Part shown: positions 1 to 8,176 of the stretch, piece after piece
Numbering within the stretch: position 1 is the first letter of the stretch
Layout: each line of letters opens with the position of its first letter
Assembly (NCBI RefSeq): GCF_002300165.1
Contig: NZ_MLCE01000003.1
Span: 186,001 to 250,000, forward strand
DNA from: Streptomyces sp. Tue6028
Lineage (GTDB): Bacteria; Actinomycetota; Actinomycetes; Streptomycetales; Streptomycetaceae
Direction of reading: 5' to 3'
Length of the DNA: 64,000 nt
The notes under the pieces: model-generated
Told to the model about the DNA's origin: nothing
Database searches by the model: none
Seen by the model: only the letters and a program-made list of their open reading frames with translations
Program-made: the position numbers and the translations under genes

Positions 1-737
1 TCGACTCCCTCGGGCAGGGCGGGTTCCAGGTCCTTGACGAGCGCGCGCTGATCGACACCCGGGCCTGCCCTCACGCGGATGCTCGCCGCCTCGCCGGGCT
101 TCGCGGTGAGGTACTTCTCGGCGTCGGCCTGCGTCATTCCCGTGAAGGTCACCTGCGCCATGCCGTCCTCGCCGCCGAAGGTGGCGAGGCCCACGATCGT
201 GACCGGGACCGGGTCGGGCGTGCGCAGGGTCGTCGTGTCACCGATCTTCAGGTGGCCCTTCTCGGCGGCACCCCGGTTGACGACGACCTCGCCGGACTTC
301 GCGGGGGCGCGGCCCTCGGCGAGCCGGTAGGCGTTGAGCCGCGGGTCGTCGATCCAGTTGCCCGCGAGGGTGGGCGGGCCCTGACCGCCGACGGGTTCGC
401 CGTCGGAGCCGACGAGTTGGCCCGCTCCCTGGATGTCGGGCGCCGCGGCGGCGACCCCCGGTGTCCGTTCGATGGTCTTCACCAGGGCGGTGTCGACGGG
501 CCGGCGTACGCCTTGGCTCTCGCCGGGTGTGGTGATGGTGTCGGCGCTGCGGACGACGGCGTCGGTGCCCTCGGCCGCGTTGCCGAACATCGAGTCGAAG
601 CCGGCGCGCAGCGTGTCGCCCATGACGAGGGTTCCGGCCAGGAAGGCGACGCCGAGGAAGACGGCGAAGAACGTCCCGGCGAAGCGGCGCTTGTGCGCCC
701 TCAGGGAGGACACACTGATGCGGAGCGCGGCGTTCAT
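1..737 (-). CDS. ABC transporter permease, FtsX/MacB type (3' end outside window)
   Basis: N-terminal 245 residues of a membrane permease of the lipoprotein/antimicrobial export ABC class. The protein opens with a basic stretch and a hydrophobic segment (about residues 18-38, FAGTFFAVFLGVAFLAG). A long extracytoplasmic MacB-type periplasmic core domain follows, with the typical PVTIVGLATFGGEDG strand pattern. The ATG overlaps the stop of the ATPase gene by 4 nt (ATGA), so the two are translationally coupled and should form one transporter. The rest (further transmembrane segments, normally about 800 residues in actinobacterial versions) is beyond the window edge. The substrate cannot be told; such systems often export peptides or antibiotics. 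Confidence 0.85.
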   Translation of the reverse strand, partial: MNAALRISVSSLRAHKRRFAGTFFAVFLGVAFLAGTLVMGDTLRAGFDSMFGNAAEGTDAVVRSADTITTPGESQGVRRPVDTALVKTIERTPGVAAAAPDIQGAGQLVGSDGEPVGGQGPPTLAGNWIDDPRLNAYRLAEGRAPAKSGEVVVNRGAAEKGHLKIGDTTTLRTPDPVPVTIVGLATFGGEDGMAQVTFTGMTQADAEKYLTAKPGEAASIRVRAGPGVDQRALVKDLEPALPEGV

Positions 738-1492
738 GACGGTGCCCCCTTGGCGTCGAAGGCCTTCATCCGGTCGAGGACCCTGTCGGCCGTCGGCGAC
801 TCCATCCGGTCCACGAGGCGTCCGTCGGCGAGGAAGACGACCTCGTCGGCGTGGGCGGCGGCGACCGGGTCGTGCGTGACCATGACGACGGTGCGGTCCA
901 TCTGGCGCACCGCGCGGCCGAGCAGGTTCAGGACCTCCTCGCCGGAGCGGGAGTCGAGGTTGCCGGTGGGCTCGTCGGCGAAGACGACGTCGGGTTGTCC
1001 GGCGAACGCCCTTGCCACGGCGACGCGTTGCTGCTGCCCGCCGGAGAGCTCGGCAGGGCGGTGGTGGAGCCGGTCGCGCAGCCCGACCACGTCGACGAGG
1101 GCGTCGATCCAGTCGCGCGATCCCTTGGTCCCGGCGAGGTCCATGGGCAGGGTGATGTTCTCCGCGACGGTCAGCGTCGGGACCAGGTTGAAGGCCTGGA
1201 AGACGAAGCCGATGCGGTCGCGACGCAGCAGGGTCAGACGGCGGTCGTCGAGGGAGCCCAGTTCGGTGCCGCCGATGCGGGCGGTGCCCGAGGTCAGGGT
1301 GTCCAGGCCGGCCGCGCAGTGCATGAGGGTGGACTTGCCGGAGCCCGAGGGCCCCATGATCGCGGTGAAGCGGCCGGCCGGGAAGCCGACGCTCACCCCG
1401 TCCAGGGCCCTCACGGCGGTGTCCCCGCTGCCGTACACCTTGACGGCGTCGGTGACGCGGGCCGCGTCCCGGGTGGCGGTCGTGGTGGTCAC
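734..1492 (-). CDS. ABC transporter ATP-binding protein (MacB/LolD-like)
   Basis: ATPase subunit of 252 residues, energising the permease encoded immediately downstream. Walker A GPSGSGKST at about 47-55, Q-loop Gln99, signature LSGGQQQ at 149-155, Walker B VVFADEP at 169-175 and switch His207 are all intact. The GTG start is chosen because it forms a 4-nt GTGA overlap with the stop of the upstream SHOCT gene; longer open frames upstream run through that gene out of frame. The close spacing SHOCT-ATPase-permease marks one operon transcribed leftwards from about 1.8 kb. Confidence 0.92.
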   Translation of the reverse strand: MTTTTATRDAARVTDAVKVYGSGDTAVRALDGVSVGFPAGRFTAIMGPSGSGKSTLMHCAAGLDTLTSGTARIGGTELGSLDDRRLTLLRRDRIGFVFQAFNLVPTLTVAENITLPMDLAGTKGSRDWIDALVDVVGLRDRLHHRPAELSGGQQQRVAVARAFAGQPDVVFADEPTGNLDSRSGEEVLNLLGRAVRQMDRTVVMVTHDPVAAAHADEVVFLADGRLVDRMESPTADRVLDRMKAFDAKGAPS

Positions 1493-1794
1493 GCCGCACC
1501 GCCCTTGCCCGTGCGGCCGAACTGCTCGTCGAGGACGGAGAGACGGCGCCAGTACTCGTCCTCGTCGATCTCTCCGGAGGCGAAACGGCGGCCGAGCACG
1601 GCGATCGGCTCGTCGCCGACCGGACGGCCGTCGGCGGGGCCGAAGGCGCCCGTCCCGCGCCACGGGCCACGCCGGCCGCGCCAGGCGGTGCGGCGCAGGA
1701 CGGTCACGACGCCGATCACGACGGCCGCCCAGATGAGCGGGAAGAAGAGGATCCACGGGCCGGGCCCGCCGTCCCAGTTCGCCAGGGTCTGCAT
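1489..1794 (-). CDS. SHOCT-domain small membrane protein
   Basis: Protein of 101 residues with one transmembrane helix near the N-terminus (about 12-33, PWILFFPLIWAAVVIGVV), a basic linker, and a C-terminal SHOCT motif (about 63-90: PIAVLGRRFASGEIDEDEYW). SHOCT is a short domain often found at the C-terminus of small membrane proteins next to ABC transporters; its exact role is unknown. First gene of the leftward ABC operon, coupled to the ATPase by a 4-nt overlap. Confidence 0.85.
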   Translation of the reverse strand: MQTLANWDGGPGPWILFFPLIWAAVVIGVVTVLRRTAWRGRRGPWRGTGAFGPADGRPVGDEPIAVLGRRFASGEIDEDEYWRRLSVLDEQFGRTGKGGAA

Positions 1795-1895
1795 CTCGGG
1801 TCATCTCCTCGGTGGGATGCGATGGGTTCGTTGCGATGCATCGAGACTGGCTCCGGGAGGGGGTCCGAGTCGTCGTACGGCCAGCGGCCGTACGC

Positions 1896-1913
1896 GTACC
1901 TCCCCGGGAGTAC
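1896..1913. promoter_or_regulatory. Palindrome upstream of ABC operon
   Basis: Interrupted inverted repeat GTACCTCCCCGGGAGTAC, about 100 bp ahead of the SHOCT start. Its reverse complement is nearly the same as the perfect 18-bp palindrome ahead of the histidine-kinase gene at 45409-45426. It may be a shared response-regulator site. Confidence 0.4.
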
Positions 1914-1951
1914 GCGGGGGGCCGTCGGCTGCTTCCTGCGCGACCTCGACC

Positions 1952-1973
1952 CTGTACCTATCAGTATGTACAG
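1952..1973. promoter_or_regulatory. Candidate TetR operator
   Basis: Inverted repeat CTGTAC, 10-nt spacer, GTACAG. It ends 7 bp before the likely ATG of the TetR gene and overlaps an upstream ATG (1966) in the same frame. The position fits autorepression of the TetR/DUF4865/phosphotriesterase operon. Confidence 0.45.
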
Positions 1974-1980
1974 TGAGCTC

Positions 1981-2541
1981 ATGAGCACCGAGGAGCGACT
2001 GATCGAGTCCACTCGCGAGCTGCTGTGGGAGCGTGGTTACGTGGGCACGAGCCCCAAGGCCATCCTGGAGCGCGCGGGTGCCGGCCAGGGCAGCATGTAC
2101 CACCACTTCAAGGGCAAGCCCGATCTGGCCCTCGCCGCGATCCGGCGCACCGCCGAGGAGATGCGGGCGGGCGCGGAGGCCGTGCTGAGCGCGCCGGGAT
2201 CACCGTGCGAGCGCATCGAGGCGTATCTGCGCCGCGAGCGCGACGTGCTGCGCGGCTGTCCCGTCGGGCGGCTGACGATGGATCCGGAGGTGATCGCGAG
2301 CGACGAACTGCGCGCGCCCGTCGACGAGACCCTCGACCGGCTGCGCGAGCGCCTGGCCGGGATCGTCGAAGAGGGCAAGGAGCAGGGCCAGTTCGCGCCG
2401 GCGCTCGACGCGGAGGAGATCGCCGCGACGATCCTCGCGACCGTCCAGGGCGGCTATGTGCTGGCGCGCGCCTCCGGATCGCCCGCCGCCTTCGACACAG
2501 CGGTGAGGGGACTGCTCGCCCTGCTCGCCCCGCTGCGCTGA
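1981..2541 (+). CDS. TetR/AcrR family transcriptional regulator (LmrA/YxaF-like)
   Basis: 186-residue repressor. The N-terminal helix-turn-helix (about 5-50) contains the AGAGQGSMYHHFKGKPDLA recognition-helix pattern typical of the LmrA/YxaF branch. The C-terminal ligand pocket is all-helical. The start at ATG 1981 is preferred; an in-frame ATG at 1966 lies inside the inverted repeat. The gene is followed by a DUF4865 gene and a phosphotriesterase-like gene in the same direction, so it probably controls that operon and possibly the divergent ABC operon. The ligand is unknown. Confidence 0.88.
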   Translation: MSTEERLIESTRELLWERGYVGTSPKAILERAGAGQGSMYHHFKGKPDLALAAIRRTAEEMRAGAEAVLSAPGSPCERIEAYLRRERDVLRGCPVGRLTMDPEVIASDELRAPVDETLDRLRERLAGIVEEGKEQGQFAPALDAEEIAATILATVQGGYVLARASGSPAAFDTAVRGLLALLAPLR

Positions 2542-2597
2542 CACCGCGCGCGGACGCTCTCCCCCGGACCCGACACCTCTCCCCGAAGGGGCATCGC

Positions 2598-3182
2598 ATG
2601 CACGCCATGCAGTACGAGCTGACCTTCCCCGCCGACTACGACATGGGCGTCATCCGCGACCGTGTCGCCAGGGTCGGGCACCTGCTGGACGACTGGGACG
2701 GACTCGGCTTCAAGACGTATCTGATGCGCGAGCGCGGGGTGGACGGCTCGCCGGTGAACCAGTACGCGCCCTTCTACCTGTGGAACACCACCGAAGGCAT
2801 GAACCGCTTCCTCTGGGGCGGCGCGTTCCAGCGGCTCGTCGACGACTTCGGCCGGCCCGCGGTCCAGCACTGGACCGGTCTGGCGTACGAGGAGGGCGGC
2901 GCCGCCGGTTCGCCCGCCCGGGTCGCGGTGCGCCGAAGGGAGCACCTGGAGCCGGGAGTGGAGCTGTCCGAGGCCATGGAGGAGGCGGTGCGCGAGGCCG
3001 GGCGGACCGCCGCGCTGGACGGGGCGGTCTGCGCCGCCGCGGCCGTCGACCCGCGGCACTGGCAGCTCGTCCACTTCTCGTTGTGGGACCACGACTCCCC
3101 CAAGGTCACGGGCGACACCTTCCAGGTGCTGCACATGTCTGCGCCGGGGCGTGACCGGCTCCCGCGCGGACGGCAGTGGTGA
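2598..3182 (+). CDS. DUF4865 family protein
   Basis: 194-residue soluble protein matching DUF4865 as remembered: MHAMQYELTFPADYDM at the start, a GVDGSPVNQYAPFYLW core and an LVHFSLWDHDSP segment near the end. The fold is probably a dimeric alpha/beta barrel of the monooxygenase or stress-response kind, but no enzymatic role is established. Its stop overlaps the likely GTG start of the phosphotriesterase-like gene, so the two are coupled. Members of this family are often next to a TetR regulator, as here. Confidence 0.8.
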   Translation: MHAMQYELTFPADYDMGVIRDRVARVGHLLDDWDGLGFKTYLMRERGVDGSPVNQYAPFYLWNTTEGMNRFLWGGAFQRLVDDFGRPAVQHWTGLAYEEGGAAGSPARVAVRRREHLEPGVELSEAMEEAVREAGRTAALDGAVCAAAAVDPRHWQLVHFSLWDHDSPKVTGDTFQVLHMSAPGRDRLPRGRQW

Positions 3183-4108
3183 GCATGCCTCCCGCCACGA
3201 CGGCCGCGACGGTGCGAACGGTCCTCGGTGACGTGCGCCCCGAGGACCTCGGGGTGTGCGACGCCCACGACCACCTCTTCTTCGCCAGCCCGCGGCTCCC
3301 CGGCCAGGAGTTGAACGACGCGTCGGCGGCCCGCGCCGAGCTGGCCGCGTTCCGCGACCGGGGAGGCGCCGCCGTGGTCCAGTGGACGCCGTACGGTCTC
3401 GGGCGGCGTGCCGCGGACCTGCCGCTGCTCGCCCGGGACACCGGCGTCCATGTGGTGGCCGCGACCGGGCTCCACCAAGCGGTGCACTACGGACCGGAGG
3501 TGCTCGCCGAACTGCGCGGCAGGCTGGCCGAGGTGTTCGTCGCCGAACTCACCTCGGGCATCGGCACATCCGGGGTGCGGGCCGGTCTGATCAAGGTCGC
3601 GGGCGGTTTCCACGCCCTGGACGCGCACGCCCGCTGGACGATGAGCGCGGCGGCCGAGGCCCACCACGCGACGGGCGCGCCGATCGCCGTCCACCTGGAG
3701 CTGGGCACCGGGGCCCTCGACGTACTCGACCTGCTGTGCGGCGAGTTGGGGGTGCCGCCGGACCGGGTGGTACTGGGCCACCTCAATCGCTCACCGGACT
3801 TCGTGGTGCAGCGCGAGGCCGCCGGGTCGGGTGCGTTCCTCGCCTTCGACGGCCCCTCCCGCACCCATCACGCCACCGACTGGTCCATGCCCGACGCCCT
3901 GCGGGCCCTCGCCGACTCCGGCTTCGGCCACCGGCTGCTGCTCGGCGGTGACACGACGACCGCCGCGGCACGTTCGGTCGACGGCGGTCCGGGCATGCCG
4001 TATCTACTGCGGCGGGTGCGTCCGCGGCTCGAACTCGCCGTCGGCAAGGACCTGGTGGACCGCATCCTCACCGAGAACCCCGCGCGGGCGTTCGCCACCG
4101 CGTGGTGA
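3179..4108 (+). CDS. Phosphotriesterase-related metal-dependent hydrolase
   Basis: Amidohydrolase-superfamily TIM-barrel of about 309 residues in the phosphotriesterase/lactonase family. Metal ligands are readable: HDH (His30, His32), a Lys in LIKVAGG (Lys139, the position usually carbamylated), His172 (VHLELG), His201 (GHLNR) and Asp258 (LLGGDTT). Numbering is from the GTG at 3179, which overlaps the upstream TGA (GTGA); GTG 3176 and ATG 3185 are alternatives. The natural substrate is unknown: lactones or esters are likelier than organophosphates. Confidence 0.85.
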   Translation: MSMPPATTAATVRTVLGDVRPEDLGVCDAHDHLFFASPRLPGQELNDASAARAELAAFRDRGGAAVVQWTPYGLGRRAADLPLLARDTGVHVVAATGLHQAVHYGPEVLAELRGRLAEVFVAELTSGIGTSGVRAGLIKVAGGFHALDAHARWTMSAAAEAHHATGAPIAVHLELGTGALDVLDLLCGELGVPPDRVVLGHLNRSPDFVVQREAAGSGAFLAFDGPSRTHHATDWSMPDALRALADSGFGHRLLLGGDTTTAAARSVDGGPGMPYLLRRVRPRLELAVGKDLVDRILTENPARAFATAW

Positions 4109-4134
4109 GGTGCCCTCGATCGAGGGAGGGCACC
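4109..4134. terminator. Bidirectional terminator
   Basis: Hairpin with 8-bp arms GGTGCCCT / AGGGCACC starting one base after the phosphotriesterase stop. The nested palindrome CCCTCGATCGAGGG gives an alternative stem. It sits between two convergent genes. Confidence 0.6.
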
Positions 4135-4168
4135 GTCACACTCGCGGCCGCCGCGCGGGGCAGTACGC

Positions 4169-5410
4169 CTAGACCCCCGCCAGCGCGGCGGGCGGGTCGT
4201 CGAGCACCGGCTGCCAGGCCAACTCGGCCGCGCCCACCAGGCTGTTGTGGTCGAGGGTGCAGGCGAGGATGGGTACGCCACCGCTCTGGCCCCACAGACT
4301 GCGGTCGGCGACGACGGCGCGCAGCCGGTCCGGGTCGGCGTCGAGCAGGGTCCGGTGCAGTCCGCCGAGGATGATGCGGTCCGGGTTCAGGATGTTGACG
4401 AGACCGGCGAGTCCGAGACCCAGCCGGTCGATCAATGCTTCGACGGCCGTACGGACGCCGGGATCGGCGGACTCGTCGCGGATCAGGTCGTTCGCCTGCT
4501 GGAGCAGTGACACCTCGGGTCCGGGTTCGCGGCCCGCCGCCGTGAGGAAGGCCAGCGGGTCCGCCTCGACGTCGAGGCAGCCGCGGCTGCCGCAGTAGCA
4601 GGGGCGGCCCTCGGGGTTCACGGTGAGGTGGCCGACCTCCAGGGCGAGGCCCGAACTGCCGGTGTGCAGCCGCCCGTCGAGCACCAGGGCGCCGCCGACA
4701 CCCCGGTGGCCGGTGGCCACGCACAGCAGGTCCCGGGAGCCTCGGCCCGCACCGTGCCGGTGCTCGGCGAGGGCGGCGAGGTTCACGTCGTTGGCAGCGA
4801 ACGCGGGCCCCTGGATGCCCGCGGCGCGCACCCGTTCCGCGAAGATCCGGCGCACCGGGGAGCCCGCGGGCCAGGCGAGGTGCAGGGGGTTGAGGGCGAG
4901 CCCGTCGGGCTCGGCCACGGCGGACGGCACGGCCAGTCCGGCGCCCACGCAGCGCCGCCCCGTCTCGCGCAGCAGCTCCGCGCCCGCCTCGACGACCGAG
5001 CCGAGGACCTTCGCCGGGTCGGCGTCGACGGTCTCGCAGCCGGGCGCGGTCGCCACGATCCGGCCGCCCAGGCCGACGAGCGCGGCACGGAAGCCGTCGG
5101 CGTGCACCTGCGCCGCCAGCGCGACGGGTCCGTCCTCGGCGACCTCCAGCCGGTGCGAGGGCCGACCCTGCGAACCCGCGGCCGCCCCGGGGCGCGCGTC
5201 GACCCGGATCAGCCCCAGTGCCTCCAGCTCCGCGGCGACCGCACCCGCGGTCGCCCGGGTGACGCCCAGTTCGGCGGTGAGCACGGCTCGCGTCGGCGCA
5301 CGCCCGGTGTGCACGAGCTCCAGCGCCGGCCCGAGCGCCCCGCGCCCCCGGTCAAGCCGCGTCCGCGTGTTCCCATCCCCCGTCGCCCGGGGGCCCGCCT
5401 TGCCGTTCAT
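4169..5410 (-). CDS. ROK family transcriptional regulator (NagC/XylR-like)
   Basis: 413-residue ROK repressor: an N-terminal winged helix-turn-helix (about 28-75, ELGVTRATAGAVAAELEALGLI) followed by the ROK kinase-like domain with the zinc motif CYCGSRGCLD (about 268-277). The presence of the DNA-binding domain separates it from sugar kinases of the same fold. Effector probably a sugar or sugar phosphate. No sugar-uptake gene is adjacent, so its targets are likely elsewhere. Confidence 0.88.
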   Translation of the reverse strand: MNGKAGPRATGDGNTRTRLDRGRGALGPALELVHTGRAPTRAVLTAELGVTRATAGAVAAELEALGLIRVDARPGAAAGSQGRPSHRLEVAEDGPVALAAQVHADGFRAALVGLGGRIVATAPGCETVDADPAKVLGSVVEAGAELLRETGRRCVGAGLAVPSAVAEPDGLALNPLHLAWPAGSPVRRIFAERVRAAGIQGPAFAANDVNLAALAEHRHGAGRGSRDLLCVATGHRGVGGALVLDGRLHTGSSGLALEVGHLTVNPEGRPCYCGSRGCLDVEADPLAFLTAAGREPGPEVSLLQQANDLIRDESADPGVRTAVEALIDRLGLGLAGLVNILNPDRIILGGLHRTLLDADPDRLRAVVADRSLWGQSGGVPILACTLDHNSLVGAAELAWQPVLDDPPAALAGV

Positions 5411-5423
5411 GAGGGCGAGTCTG

Positions 5424-6149
5424 TCATGATCCGCTCGTTCGGTCGCCCGTGCGGTCGCCGGGCGGCCCCGTGCGGTCGAGTGTCCGGAATCCGCTGACCC
5501 TGAGGGTGACGTTGAGGCGTCCGGTCAGCCCCAACTCGGGCGGCGCGGTGCCCGCGTGCACCCGCGGCACTCCGTGGTACGCGAGCCGCGACGCCCCGCC
5601 GAACACGAAGAGGTCGCCGCTGCGCAGGTCCACGTCCCGGTACGGGCGGGCTCTCGACGCGGTGTTCCCGAAGCGGAAGACGCAGGTGTCGCCGAGGCTC
5701 AGGGACACCACGGGGGCGTCCGACTTCTCGTCGCTGTCGCGGTGCATGCCCATGCGGGCGTCGGCGTCGTAGAAGTTGATCAGGGCGATGTCGTACGGCG
5801 CCGTCGTGGCGGCCTGGGGCCCCAGGGCCGTGTGGACGGCGTCGCGGCCGAGTGCGGCCAGCCACTCCGGGAGGGGCTTGACCGGAGACCCGTCACCGTC
5901 GACCACCGTGCGGGCGTACCCGTACGGGTACCAGTGCCACCCGAGGCAGACCTGCCGGGCGGTCATGGCGCCGCCGCCGGGTGTGCGGACGGTGCGCAGC
6001 CCTGCCGGTGGGCGGGCCCATGCGCGGCAGGCCTCCAGGAGCTGCCGCTGGCGGTCCGCGTCGAGCCAGTCCGGGACGTGCACCGCGCCCGGCGCGATCT
6101 CCGTACGGGCGCGCGGAAACAGCTCACTGTCCATGGACCCCATCATCAC
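5424..6149 (-). CDS. AlkB-like Fe(II)/2-oxoglutarate dioxygenase
   Basis: 241-residue (from the first ATG) member of the AlkB family of oxidative nucleic-acid demethylases. The iron triad is visible: HRD (His136, Asp138) and His192 in AYHGVPRV, with 2-oxoglutarate-binding arginines in RLNVTLRVSG (about 211-217) and an NFYDADARMGMHRDSDE core. In-frame ATGs lie at 6149, 6146, 6143 and 6134; the last gives MDSELFPRAR. Predicted to repair N-alkylated bases (m1A, m3C). Divergent from the methyltransferase gene with a 50-bp gap. Confidence 0.9.
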   Translation of the reverse strand: MMMGSMDSELFPRARTEIAPGAVHVPDWLDADRQRQLLEACRAWARPPAGLRTVRTPGGGAMTARQVCLGWHWYPYGYARTVVDGDGSPVKPLPEWLAALGRDAVHTALGPQAATTAPYDIALINFYDADARMGMHRDSDEKSDAPVVSLSLGDTCVFRFGNTASRARPYRDVDLRSGDLFVFGGASRLAYHGVPRVHAGTAPPELGLTGRLNVTLRVSGFRTLDRTGPPGDRTGDRTSGS

Positions 6150-6199
6150 GCACCCGGCGGACGGGTACTGAGCTGCGCCTCCGTTAGCCTTGACGCACC

Positions 6200-7342
6200 A
6201 TGAACGACCGTATGACCACTCCGTGGGGCGAGTACGCGCTGGCCCGCTTCCCCGAAGACCCCCGCGACCGGCTGCGTGCCTGGGACGCCGCCGACACCTA
6301 TCTGCTGCGGCATCTCGCCGAGAGCGGGACCCCGCTGACGGGGTCGGTCGTGGTCGTCGGCGACCGGTGGGGCGCGCTCACCACGGCGCTTTCGGCGCAC
6401 CGGCCGACGCAGATCACCGACTCGTTCCTCGGACAGGAGGCGACGCGGGCGAATCTGGCGCGTGCCGGTGCCGAGGAGGCCGGTGTACGGCTCCTCACCA
6501 CGCAGGACGCCCCTCCCGGTCGGATCGACGTACTGCTGGTCCGGGTGCCGAAGAGCCTCGCCCTCCTGGAGGACCAGCTGCACCGGCTGGCACCCGGCGT
6601 GCACGAGGGCACGGTCGTCGTGGGCACCGGGATGGTCAAGGAGATCCACACCTCCACGCTGCACCTCTTCGAGCGGATCATCGGTCCGACCCGCACGTCG
6701 CTCGCCGAGAAGAAGGCCCGGCTGATCTTCAGCACCCCGTACCCGGGCATCGCGCGGGAAGCCAACCCGTGGCCGTACAGCTACCGGCTCCCCGACGGCG
6801 TCGGACCGGTCTCGGGCCGCACCGTCGTCAATCACGCGGGTGTCTTCTGCGCCGACCGGCTCGACATCGGCACCCGGTTCTTCCTCCAGCACCTGCCGCG
6901 CAGCCGCGGCGCCGAGCGGGTCGCGGACCTGGGCTGCGGGAACGGTGTGCTCGGCACGGCGGTCGCTCTGGCCAACCCCGAGGCCGAGGTGCTGTTCGTG
7001 GACGAGTCGTACCAGGCGGTGGCGTCGGCGGAGGCGACCTACCGGGCGAACGCCGACGGCAGGGCGGAGTTCCAGGTGGGTGACGGTCTGGCGGACGTCC
7101 CCGCCGGGAGCGTCGATCTCGTCCTGAACAACCCGCCGTTCCACTCGCACATGGCGACGACGGACACCACCGCGTGGCGGATGTTCGCGGGGGCCCGGCG
7201 GGCGCTGCGGCCGGGCGGTGAGCTGTGGGTGATCGGCAACCGCCACCTCGGCTACCACCTGAAGCTGCGCCGGCTGTTCGGCAACAGTGAACTCGTGGCC
7301 GGTGACGCGAAGTTCGTGATCCTGAGGGCCGTCAGGAAGTAG
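6200..7342 (+). CDS. RlmG/RsmC-type 23S rRNA guanine-N2 methyltransferase
   Basis: 380-residue class I SAM methyltransferase with the duplicated architecture of RsmC/RlmG: a degenerate N-terminal Rossmann domain (about 1-200) and a catalytic C-terminal one. Motif I DLGCGNG at 243-249 and catalytic NPPF at 311-314, the signature of N2-guanine methyltransferases acting on rRNA. RlmG (23S G1835) is the closest assignment by length and layout. The 3' end overlaps the convergent AraC gene by 11 bp. Confidence 0.85.
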   Translation: MNDRMTTPWGEYALARFPEDPRDRLRAWDAADTYLLRHLAESGTPLTGSVVVVGDRWGALTTALSAHRPTQITDSFLGQEATRANLARAGAEEAGVRLLTTQDAPPGRIDVLLVRVPKSLALLEDQLHRLAPGVHEGTVVVGTGMVKEIHTSTLHLFERIIGPTRTSLAEKKARLIFSTPYPGIAREANPWPYSYRLPDGVGPVSGRTVVNHAGVFCADRLDIGTRFFLQHLPRSRGAERVADLGCGNGVLGTAVALANPEAEVLFVDESYQAVASAEATYRANADGRAEFQVGDGLADVPAGSVDLVLNNPPFHSHMATTDTTAWRMFAGARRALRPGGELWVIGNRHLGYHLKLRRLFGNSELVAGDAKFVILRAVRK

Positions 7343-8105
7343 TGCCGCGCAGCGCGCGCGGGGAGGCGCCCAGTTCGCGGCGGCACGCCTTGTTGAAGGC
7401 CTGCAGGTCGGGAATGCCGACGGAGGCGGCCACGGCCGGGATGGACAGGGTCGAGGCGCGCAGCAGGTGATGGGCGCGTTCCAGTCGGCGGCGACGGATG
7501 TACGCCACGACCGTGGTGCCGGTCTCGGCGCGGAAGAGCCGGGTGAGGTGGTTGTGGGACACCCCGGCGGCCCGGGCGATCCGGGGGATGGTGAGCGGGG
7601 CGGCGAGGTGGGCCTCGATGTGGGCGATCGCCGTGCCCACCGCGGGGTGCGGGCCTGCTTCGGCGGAGGCGCGCGGGGTGAGGTCGGCGATGCGCCACAG
7701 CGCGGTCCAGATCTCGGCCCGGGTGCGCTCGGGCGCGCCGGGGGCCGCCGCGATCGCGTGCCGCATCAGCTGGGAGAGCGCGGGGAGTTCGGCCCCGGTG
7801 TCCTGCACGACGGGGAGCGTGCGCGAAGGGCCGCGGGGTGCGATGCGCAGGTGGGCGTAGAGGTGTTCGGAGCGGCCCTGGTAGCGGTAGCGGACGGTGG
7901 CGCCGGGCGGTACGAGGCTCACCCGGCCGGGGCGGACGAGGTGTGTCGTGCCGTCGACGGTCAGTTCGGCGTCGTACTGGTACAGGTGCAGCTGCCACAG
8001 CTCGGGCAGCCGGAAGACGTCCGTGGGGCTCGCGACCCCGTGCACGCCGACACCCGCGTTGACGACGGCGGGCGGCTCCCCGAGGTGCAGCTGCGTCTCC
8101 CGCAT
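7332..8105 (-). CDS. AraC family transcriptional regulator
   Basis: 257-residue regulator: N-terminal cupin-like sensing half (about 1-140, LVRPGRVSLVPPGATVRYRY) and two C-terminal helix-turn-helix motifs (about 160-255; IARAAGVSHNHLTRLFRAE, then IPAVAASVGIPDLQAFNKACRRELG). Divergent from the phytanoyl-CoA dioxygenase gene, its likeliest target. The 71-bp spacer contains an inverted repeat. Confidence 0.9.
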   Translation of the reverse strand: MRETQLHLGEPPAVVNAGVGVHGVASPTDVFRLPELWQLHLYQYDAELTVDGTTHLVRPGRVSLVPPGATVRYRYQGRSEHLYAHLRIAPRGPSRTLPVVQDTGAELPALSQLMRHAIAAAPGAPERTRAEIWTALWRIADLTPRASAEAGPHPAVGTAIAHIEAHLAAPLTIPRIARAAGVSHNHLTRLFRAETGTTVVAYIRRRRLERAHHLLRASTLSIPAVAASVGIPDLQAFNKACRRELGASPRALRGTTS

Positions 8106-8135
8106 GGTGAGAAATTACCAGCAGTGGTGAATGGG

Positions 8136-8172
8136 GCCAACGCGCCGACGACGCGGACGGACCTACGTTGGC
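8136..8172. promoter_or_regulatory. Inverted repeat between araC-type gene and phyH-type gene
   Basis: Perfect 7-bp arms GCCAACG (8136-8142) and CGTTGGC (8166-8172) in the divergent intergenic region, a candidate regulator site. Its right arm ends 4 bp before the ATG at 8177. Confidence 0.35.
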
Positions 8173-8176
8173 GCTC

